Shown piece by piece: positions 16,457 through 20,924 of a stretch of DNA of 20,924 nucleotides. The stretch's first letter is position 1. Each line of letters starts with the position of its first letter. The notes under the pieces were generated by a model, which was not told the DNA's origin, did not search any database, and saw nothing but the letters and a program-made list of their open reading frames with translations. The position numbers and the translations under genes were made by a program. The stretch covers positions 1 through 20,924 of the forward strand of contig DEQD01000018.1 of NCBI GenBank assembly GCA_002359095.1, in the 5' to 3' direction. Source of the stretch: Caryophanales bacterium UBA3375 (GTDB lineage: Bacteria; Bacillota_I; Bacilli_A; UBA3375).

Positions 16457-17005
16457 ATGAAAAAAGTATATGAATTTGAAGATAAATGTTTAATAAATGA
16501 AAGTGATTATAATAATATTATTAGTAATGAAAAAATAATAAGTAGCGTTACTCAAACTAATTATTATTTTGATAATGATGATTATCTAAAAGATAATAAT
16601 ATGGCCCTTAGAATTAGAGAAAAAGATAACAGTTATGAACTTACCCTTAAAACTAAAACTAATAATGGTAATGTGGAAAAAAACATTGATATTGATGTAA
16701 ACATCTTTAATAATATGATTAATAACCATGCTTTAGATAAACAACTATGTGAGCAATTAGAAATACCTATTTCTACTTTTAATTCTTTAAAAGTAATTAA
16801 AACTACTCGTAGTAGTTTTAATTTTAATGATCACTTTGTTGAAGTTGATTTTAATACTTTTAATCAAACTCATGATTATGAGATTGAAGTAGAAAGTAGT
16901 AGTTTAGAAGTAGCTAAAAGTGTGTTAAACCAACTTCTTGATAAATACAATATCACTAAACAAGATAGTGCACCTAAAATAGCAAGATATGATTGGTATA
17001 ATTAA
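16457..17005 (+). CDS. CYTH domain protein (triphosphate tunnel enzyme, YjbK-like)
   Basis: Member of the CYTH superfamily, whose eight-stranded tunnel binds triphosphates and divalent metal. The diagnostic ExExK motif is EFEDK at residues 6-10. Alternating basic and acidic strands follow: TNYYFDN (34-40), ALRIREK (50-56), ELTLKTK (61-67), then HFVEVDFN and YEIEVESSS. The 182-residue length matches YjbK (about 190). The frame is open from a TTG at 16442, but the ATG at 16457 with AAAGG upstream is the more natural start. It is the only plus-strand gene here. Its stop codon overlaps that of the convergent PssE-like gene by 4 bases. Likely activities are inorganic triphosphatase or thiamine triphosphatase, and the substrate cannot be told from sequence. 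Confidence 0.85.
   Translation: MKKVYEFEDKCLINESDYNNIISNEKIISSVTQTNYYFDNDDYLKDNNMALRIREKDNSYELTLKTKTNNGNVEKNIDIDVNIFNNMINNHALDKQLCEQLEIPISTFNSLKVIKTTRSSFNFNDHFVEVDFNTFNQTHDYEIEVESSSLEVAKSVLNQLLDKYNITKQDSAPKIARYDWYN
16795..16823. repeat. 13-bp perfect inverted repeat inside the CYTH gene
   Basis: Arms 16795-16807 and 16811-16823 are fully complementary with a 3-nt loop, coding for VIKTTRSSFNF. Confidence 0.88.
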
Positions 17006-17460
17006 AGTTCTTCTAATAAAGAATTTAATTTTTGATTAAATTCTTTATTAGTAGAAATATAAGGTTTAAAACTTAATTGATCTATGTTATCCATCAACTT
17101 TTTTAATTCTTCAAAACTATTAGCACTATATATATAACCAAGGTTTGTTAATTTGTTTGTTATTTCTAGTTGATGATCATCAACATGTTCATTGTATTTA
17201 CTAAGTCGTGGTACAACTATTACTTTTTTATTGTTAAGTAAACCATTCATAATTGTACCAACACCACCATGGGTAATTATAATATCAGCACGTTTAATGT
17301 CTTCTTCAAAGCTTGTTGAGAAATCATAACTTTGATGTCTAGTATTAAACTGTGTATGACCTAATTGCATAATTACTTCATCATCAATATTTAGTTGTTC
17401 TACATATTCAAACAAACGAGTAAATTGTTGTTGTTGTGTTCCACAAGTTACTAATATCAT
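17002..17460 (-). CDS. pssE: PssE/Cps14G-type glycosyltransferase subunit (Alg13-like)
   Basis: The nucleotide-sugar-binding half of a two-part glycosyltransferase, equivalent to the C-terminal GT-B domain (Alg13, MurG C-half). The 152 residues show MILVTCGTQ (1-9), THGGVGTI (63-70) and VVPRLSKYNEHVDDHQLEI (82-100), all hallmarks of the family. Its ATG overlaps the stop of the PssD-like gene (TAATG), so the two subunits are made together. Such pairs add a galactose, glucose or N-acetylglucosamine unit to the lipid-linked intermediate of capsular or wall polysaccharide. The donor is unknown. The last twelve codons include a perfect 17-bp hairpin, and the gene ends tail-to-tail with the CYTH gene. 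Confidence 0.88.
   Translation of the reverse strand: MILVTCGTQQQQFTRLFEYVEQLNIDDEVIMQLGHTQFNTRHQSYDFSTSFEEDIKRADIIITHGGVGTIMNGLLNNKKVIVVPRLSKYNEHVDDHQLEITNKLTNLGYIYSANSFEELKKLMDNIDQLSFKPYISTNKEFNQKLNSLLEEL
17013..17051. repeat. Perfect 17-bp inverted repeat at the 3' end of the PssE gene
   Basis: Arms 17013-17029 and 17035-17051 are fully complementary with a 5-nt loop, just before the converging stop codons of the PssE and CYTH genes. Neither strand has a proper T-run after it, so it is not a standard intrinsic terminator, though it could act as a two-way RNA end or stabiliser. Confidence 0.9.
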
Positions 17461-17903
17461 TAATAAACTCCTTTAAAATATAAACTACCCTGATATACTT
17501 GTTGTAATTCTTCGTGTTGAACGATTACATAATCACATACTGGTTTAATTAATTTATAAGTTAGTGATGGTGTAAATACTTTAGCAAAACTTTCAATATA
17601 AATAGTTTTTATTTTAAAAAGTTTTGCTAAATAGAAAAAACTAACACAACTATGAGCACCTGTAGAAATTATTATTTCAGGTTTATATTTTAATATATAT
17701 TTTAGTGATAAAAAACAATTATATAAAAAGATAAATGGATATTTAAATTTGTTTTGTCTACTACTATATTTTAAATATAGATAACTTGGGTTATCTATAT
17801 TTTTAGTTTTTTCAGTAACTACAATACTATCATTAAATACATTTAGTTTTTGTAGTTCTGAAAAGTGACCACCTGCACTACTTACTAACATTATTTTTTT
17901 CAT
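17460..17903 (-). CDS. pssD: PssD/Cps14F-type glycosyltransferase subunit (Alg14-like)
   Basis: The membrane-associated, acceptor-binding half of the two-part transferase. The 147 residues start MLVSSAGGHFSEL (5-17), the family signature. IIISTGAHSCVSFFYLAKLFKIKTIYIES follows at 77-105, as in Alg14/PssD. The segment at about 53-70 is hydrophobic and may sit on the membrane. No ribosome site is visible. The start follows the previous stop codon after one base, so re-initiation by ribosomes leaving the upstream gene is likely. Two small adjacent hairpins (17908-17941) lie just before it. The pair with PssE is intact. Confidence 0.88.
   Translation of the reverse strand: MKKIMLVSSAGGHFSELQKLNVFNDSIVVTEKTKNIDNPSYLYLKYSSRQNKFKYPFIFLYNCFLSLKYILKYKPEIIISTGAHSCVSFFYLAKLFKIKTIYIESFAKVFTPSLTYKLIKPVCDYVIVQHEELQQVYQGSLYFKGVY
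17580..17641. repeat. 14-bp perfect inverted repeat inside pssD
   Basis: Arms 17580-17593 and 17628-17641 are fully complementary with a 34-nt spacer. The two arms code for the similar FAKVF-type and LAKLF-type stretches. Confidence 0.8.
17773..17802. repeat. 13-bp perfect inverted repeat inside pssD
   Basis: Arms 17773-17785 and 17790-17802 are fully complementary with a 4-nt loop, within coding sequence. Confidence 0.88.
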
Positions 17904-17904
17904 A

Positions 17905-18852
17905 TTACGATAATTTCATTATCGAAGTAACAATACTTCGACAACATACTCCTGTATCATATTCATACCAATCTTGATTAACTTTTTCATTACTAAAAGT
18001 ATAAATATCTTGTTTTAATTTATTAACAATAGATTCTAAGTCACTTAGATCATTAATAACAGCAATGCTGTTATTAATCCGTTTCATTTCAAATACTAAG
18101 TCATTTTTATTAGTAATAATAACATTTACGTTATTACACATAAATCGAATATCTTCATCATATACTCTTTGTACTTTCATCGCTTCTATATCATAGAAGT
18201 TATGAGAAGTATAGAAAATATTAAATTGGTCATCTAAATTATCGTTTAGATAATTTAGATATTCACTTATATCTTCACCAAAATCTTTAGGTATAAAATA
18301 AATATTAAATTTATATAATAAATCTACATATCCATCGGATATCTTTTGGCTAGCTAGTTCCCATTTTTTAGCATAGTATTTATCATTTTGATAAAAACCT
18401 AATTCTAAAAATTGTTCTTTATCAACATTATATAGTTGTTGGTAATAGTTTTTCATTAAACTAGAACCAACAACTATATACTTCATTTTAGAAAAAAATT
18501 CTAATTCAAATTCACTTACTTCTTTATTTAATTCTTCTTTAAAAAAACCACATTTTGTACCTAAATAGATAGTTTCTTGTTCTTGAAAGTTAAATCCACT
18601 AAGTCTTGGATCATATTCATCAATAAAGATATATTTAGCTTTAATTACTTTTTTTAGTAATTCTTTATTACTTATCGTATTTAAATCTACTTCTTCTTTT
18701 TGATATAGAAGATCTGATAGATTATTTTTTAAGTGACTATAATCACTTAATTCATTCTTTTTAAGTAATAATACATAATTATCTTTTATCTTTTTGACTT
18801 TATTTTTTTTATTAGCTTTTTTGTTAAACTTAATTATCTTTTTTTCATCCAT
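17905..18852 (-). CDS. Diverged CDP-glycerol glycerophosphotransferase (TagB/TagF)-like protein
   Basis: The 315-residue product seems to be a remote GT-B relative of the teichoic-acid polymerases. Segments in the family order are AKYIFIDEYDPRL (72-84), QETIYLGTKCGFFKEE (92-107, where the family has TWHGTPLKK), YIVVGSSLMKNYYQQLY (125-141), FLELGFYQNDKYY (148-160, family G.PRND.L), IYFIPKDF (184-191) and CNNVNVIITNKNDLVFEMKRINNSIAVI (239-266, family ADVLITDYSS..FD). The catalytic His of WHGT is replaced by Leu and TDYSS by TNKND, so catalysis is doubtful. The N-terminus (1-23) is very lysine-rich, which suits contact with acidic membrane lipid. The start has AAGG. It heads a three-gene unit with pssD-pssE. 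It could be a structural or regulatory partner of a true transferase, or an enzyme of changed specificity. I infer family membership; a profile search would decide. Confidence 0.55.
   Translation of the reverse strand: MDEKKIIKFNKKANKKNKVKKIKDNYVLLLKKNELSDYSHLKNNLSDLLYQKEEVDLNTISNKELLKKVIKAKYIFIDEYDPRLSGFNFQEQETIYLGTKCGFFKEELNKEVSEFELEFFSKMKYIVVGSSLMKNYYQQLYNVDKEQFLELGFYQNDKYYAKKWELASQKISDGYVDLLYKFNIYFIPKDFGEDISEYLNYLNDNLDDQFNIFYTSHNFYDIEAMKVQRVYDEDIRFMCNNVNVIITNKNDLVFEMKRINNSIAVINDLSDLESIVNKLKQDIYTFSNEKVNQDWYEYDTGVCCRSIVTSIMKLS
18052..18078. repeat. 12-bp perfect inverted repeat inside the TagF-like gene
   Basis: Arms 18052-18063 and 18067-18078 are fully complementary with a 3-nt loop. Confidence 0.85.
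18232..18260. repeat. 12-bp perfect inverted repeat inside the TagF-like gene
   Basis: Arms 18232-18243 and 18249-18260 are fully complementary with a 5-nt loop. Confidence 0.85.
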
Positions 18853-18873
18853 ATTTATCCTTCTTATAACTAT

Positions 18874-18882
18874 ATTATAACA
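18874..18882 (-). promoter_or_regulatory. Extended -10 promoter of the TagF-like/pssD/pssE operon
   Basis: The minus strand reads TGTTATAAT, identical to the uraA and adhesin elements, 22 bases upstream of the start codon. No clear -35 is visible. Confidence 0.6.
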
Positions 18883-18897
18883 AAATAAATAATGGTT

Positions 18898-18923
18898 AAA
18901 AAAAAGAAATCTAATTAGATTCC
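18898..18923 (-). terminator. Intrinsic terminator of the adhesin gene
   Basis: A 7-bp stem (arms 18906-18912 and 18917-18923, one G-U pair, loop AATT) is followed on the minus strand by eight T. The stop codon of the frame-shifted adhesin tail (18915-18917) is in the loop, which marks the natural end of that gene. Confidence 0.85.
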
Positions 18924-19099
18924 TTCTACTTTGTTATTTCTTTGTTTGATAAAAATAAAGATTACAATACCAGTTAATCCAGTTACTGCTAGCATCATAG
19001 TTGATGCTTGAATACCTGTTTTAACAGATTGCTTTTTAATTTCTTGTTTATGATTAACTACTTCAAAAGAAGCTATTAATTTGTCTGCATTTGATTTTT
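18915..19099 (-). pseudogene. Frame-shifted C-terminal end of the adhesin: last strand plus wall-sorting signal
   Basis: The 57 codons from 19088 to the TAA at 18915 encode the missing tail of the adhesin, in the -1 frame relative to it. They read DKLIASFEVVNHKQEIKK, then QSVKTG, a hydrophobic helix (STMMLAVTGLTGIVIFIFI) and a basic tail KQRNNK. This is a typical wall-sorting signal with VKTG in place of LPXTG. One added A in the A5 tract at 19095-19099 would join it to the main frame. There is no start codon or ribosome site of its own, so it is not an independent gene. Its stop codon lies in the terminator loop, as expected for the original gene end. Confidence 0.85.
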
Positions 19100-20545
19100 A
19101 ACATTATCCTCATTAATACTAAAGTATAGTAATTCATCATTATTTACATAACCTGATGGAGCATTAGTTTCTTTAATAATATAATCTCCACCTAATAAAT
19201 AGTCTGTTTTACTATATCCATTTGCATCTGTAGTTAACTTGGTAACTAATTTATCTTTATCATCAATTTGTTTATCACCATTTATATCTTCATAAACACT
19301 AAACTCAGCATTAGAAAGACGTACGTTTAAGGCATCAACTTTTGTTATTTCAACATAACCTTCAACTTTTTTATTAATTACTGGTTGGTTGTTATTTAAT
19401 GTTATACTAGTTCCTAAACCATTAATAATAAATGCTTCTTCGTATCCATCATTAATGTATCCACTAGGTGCTTGTACTTCTTTGATGATGTAGTTACCAT
19501 CTGGTAATAAAGATGATTCAACACTTCCATCTTTATTACTTTTCACACTACTAAATACATTATCACCTTGATCAATTACTTTATTAGCGTTTAAGTCTTG
19601 ATAAATATCAAATACACTGCCCGCTAAAGGTTGATCATGGTCATCTTTTTTGACGAAATTAACACTACCATTACTAGGTTGAACATTAAAACTAAAATCT
19701 ACATATGAGTTTAGCCCATATACTGTATCTTGAAATGTATCTACAAGGTAACCTGGTTGACCATTATCAACGGGTTGCCAACGAGTTTTATCAGAAGTTG
19801 TTGTGTTATTTATAGCAATTGGATTGTTTGTGTAATCATTTGTACTTATTGTTAAGGTATTTTCATTTCTAGTTATCTCATAGCCTTTTATATTGATATT
19901 ATTTAGATTAGGAAATTTTGTTGATAAAACTTCGTTAGTATCTGTGATACTAGCTTCTGAGCGTTTTGTAATTGGATTATATTTTAAAGCAATAGTTTGA
20001 TTATCAAAACTAGGTACAATATCATATGTACTTAATTCAGCTTTAATTTCATTAATTTGTTGACTAATATCAAAGCTTTGGGCAACAACAGTATAACCTA
20101 ATTGCTCCCAAACTAACATTTGACCAGCTAAATTATAATCATTAGATAATCCTTGATATATTTTACTATCAGCAATTTGAATAATTCTAGAGATATTTTG
20201 CTGTTGCGTTGGGTTTAATTTATCCCAAGTTTCACTAGATTCTACCCCATTACCAGATACATTTCCCATTTCTGGTTGTATACAATAAACTGGTATATCT
20301 GTACCTTTTAAACGCATATACAATGCATTTCGTCTTAATTTAATCCCTGTTTGATTGTTTGTAATCGTCATCCATTTATCTGTATCAATTTTATAATCAA
20401 ATTTATCTCCACCACCAGCTATAATAGTACGAGTATTAATTTGATCTATATTATTAGTATTTATTATTTCATCACCACTAGTAGTAGTAAAATTCGATAT
20501 AATTGGCAATACTAATAATAGTGTCATTATTATTTTCTTTTTCAT
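19076..20545 (-). CDS. TIE-type surface adhesin (thioester domain plus two CnaB/SpaA domains), truncated before its anchor
   Basis: A secreted surface protein of 489 residues. A signal peptide occupies 1-20. A thioester domain spans about 40-290, with the Cys in VYCIQPE (C88) and the Gln in AGQMLVWEQLG (Q142) matching the TQXA-type thioester pair, which can bind host surfaces covalently. Two CnaB/SpaA isopeptide domains follow. The first is at 292-392 (Lys299, Glu356 in YIIKE, Asn391) and the second starts at 396 (Lys402, Glu459). Each has an EF-hand-like loop (DLNANKVIDQGD, DINGDKQIDDKD). The frame stops at NQMQTN before the second domain's last strand and its Asn partner; these and the sorting signal continue in another frame at 18915-19099. 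The start has AGGGGA. As read, the product would be secreted but not anchored. Confidence 0.87.
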   Translation of the reverse strand: MKKKIIMTLLLVLPIISNFTTTSGDEIINTNNIDQINTRTIIAGGGDKFDYKIDTDKWMTITNNQTGIKLRRNALYMRLKGTDIPVYCIQPEMGNVSGNGVESSETWDKLNPTQQQNISRIIQIADSKIYQGLSNDYNLAGQMLVWEQLGYTVVAQSFDISQQINEIKAELSTYDIVPSFDNQTIALKYNPITKRSEASITDTNEVLSTKFPNLNNINIKGYEITRNENTLTISTNDYTNNPIAINNTTTSDKTRWQPVDNGQPGYLVDTFQDTVYGLNSYVDFSFNVQPSNGSVNFVKKDDHDQPLAGSVFDIYQDLNANKVIDQGDNVFSSVKSNKDGSVESSLLPDGNYIIKEVQAPSGYINDGYEEAFIINGLGTSITLNNNQPVINKKVEGYVEITKVDALNVRLSNAEFSVYEDINGDKQIDDKDKLVTKLTTDANGYSKTDYLLGGDYIIKETNAPSGYVNNDELLYFSINEDNVKNQMQTN

Positions 20546-20570
20546 TCTTCCCCTTCACTTAACACAATAA

Positions 20571-20596
20571 AAGTCACTACCTATGTATAGTGACTT
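20571..20596 (-). terminator. Leader hairpin, terminator-like, upstream of the adhesin
   Basis: A perfect 9-bp stem (arms 20571-20579 and 20588-20596, 8-nt loop) is followed on the minus strand by a short TTTT-A-TT run. It lies 25 bases before the adhesin start codon and just before its ribosome site. With promoters only upstream of it, it could work as an attenuator. Confidence 0.5.
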
Positions 20597-20762
20597 GACT
20601 ATTAATTAATAATTATAAATATTGCGAATATATAAAAATAAGAAAAGTATATAAATATATGAGAGAGATAGTAAAGTAAATTAGCACGTTAGATAATTAA
20701 AATCGTGCTTATTTTATAAATATTAATTAGTATTTCCTTATTTAATTTTAGTTTATATTTTA

Positions 20763-20825
20763 ATTAATAGTCTCTGTATTAATATTAATAGTCTCTGTAT
20801 TAATATTAATAGTCTCTGTATTAAT
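20763..20825. repeat. Three perfect 21-bp direct tandem repeats
   Basis: The units 20763-20783, 20784-20804 and 20805-20825 are identical. Each has ATTAAT at both ends around the core AGTCTCTGT. They lie 36 bases downstream of the -10, inside the predicted leader, and may be binding sites for a regulator. The 21-bp period equals two helix turns, so all copies face the same side. Confidence 0.9.
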
Positions 20826-20860
20826 TGTTTTAATTTCGCCTTCACAATTAATACATATAA

Positions 20861-20869
20861 ATTATAACA
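20861..20869 (-). promoter_or_regulatory. Extended -10 promoter upstream of the adhesin
   Basis: The minus strand reads TGTTATAAT, the same element as at uraA and the TagF-like gene. No -35 is seen at the right spacing. It could drive the adhesin through the long leader. Confidence 0.55.
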
Positions 20870-20924
20870 CAAAAAATTTAAATTTTCTTCAAGTAGTAAA
20901 AAATTTTGTCGTGTAAATGTGATA

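Larger units (their letters stand above)
20546..20924. promoter_or_regulatory. Intergenic leader of the adhesin gene
   Basis: No gene is visible in these 379 very AT-rich bases. From the far end toward the gene, they hold an extended -10 (20861-20869), three 21-bp tandem repeats, a weak hairpin (arms 20683-20688 and 20704-20709), a lone TATAAT on the minus strand (20612-20617) and a terminator-like hairpin. The transcript from the far promoter would have a leader of about 310 nt. Confidence 0.6.

Noticed and set aside
80..18852. Mycoplasma-type genetic code (UGA as Trp)
   Set aside because: Trp codons checked are TGG, and TGA acts as a normal stop at 1393-1395.
19088..19099. Programmed -1 ribosomal frameshift joining the adhesin frames
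   Set aside because: The zero-frame codons AAA AAT in a five-A run do not make an X XXY YYZ slippery site, since re-pairing after a -1 slip would be poor, and no clear stimulatory stem follows. An indel is simpler.
20683..20709. Independent terminator or small RNA in the adhesin leader
   Set aside because: The stem is only 6 bp with a 15-nt loop and no clean T-run. It may simply be chance.
20763..20825. Short CRISPR array
   Set aside because: The 21-bp units are directly contiguous with no spacers, only three copies, and no cas genes are near.

Overview
The window is AT-rich DNA (about 70-75% AT by eye) with tightly packed genes, nearly all on the minus strand. It suggests a low-GC Gram-positive bacterium (Bacillota). 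EzrA, a RodZ-type protein, a sortase-type surface adhesin and acetate kinase argue for a cell with a wall. Tryptophan is written TGG and UGA serves as a stop, so this is not a mycoplasma-code genome. The best inference is a Bacilli/Erysipelotrichia-like or related gut lineage; the sequence alone does not settle it.

Reading the minus strand from right to left. (1) 20924-18915: a 379-base leader with an extended -10 promoter, three perfect 21-bp tandem repeats and a terminator-like hairpin, followed by a thioester/isopeptide (TIE-type) surface adhesin. Its last domain strand and cell-wall sorting signal lie in another frame, which points to a one-base indel in a short A-tract. (2) 18852-17002: a small operon for surface polysaccharide, holding a diverged CDP-glycerol glycerophosphotransferase-like protein and a PssD/PssE (Alg14/Alg13-like) glycosyltransferase pair. 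(3) 17005-16457, plus strand: a CYTH-domain protein, divergent from nadK. (4) 16403-13293: nadK-thiI-ackA. (5) 13290-1393: a long minus-strand run starting at a good promoter: ezrA, a GT2/DUF2304 pair, rfbC-rfbA-rfbB, two paralogous GT2 enzymes, an AddB-like nuclease without the ATPase motif, an M16 peptidase, rodZ, and a PgsA-sized membrane protein at the usual pgsA position. (6) 1369-80: uraA, with its own promoter and terminator.

Functionally most of the window concerns the cell envelope: division (EzrA), elongation (RodZ), dTDP-sugar supply (RfbABC), glycan assembly, a polymer transferase relative and a wall-anchored adhesin. Four things deserve a second look. The adhesin has a frameshift exactly before its anchor. 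Three intrinsic terminators carry the stop codon of the upstream gene in or at the edge of the hairpin loop. Long, nearly always perfect inverted repeats (11-17 bp arms) occur inside coding sequences much more often than chance predicts. Several proteins look like catalytically eroded versions of known enzymes (PgsA-like, TagF-like, AddB-like). I see no tRNA, rRNA, CRISPR array or transposase.
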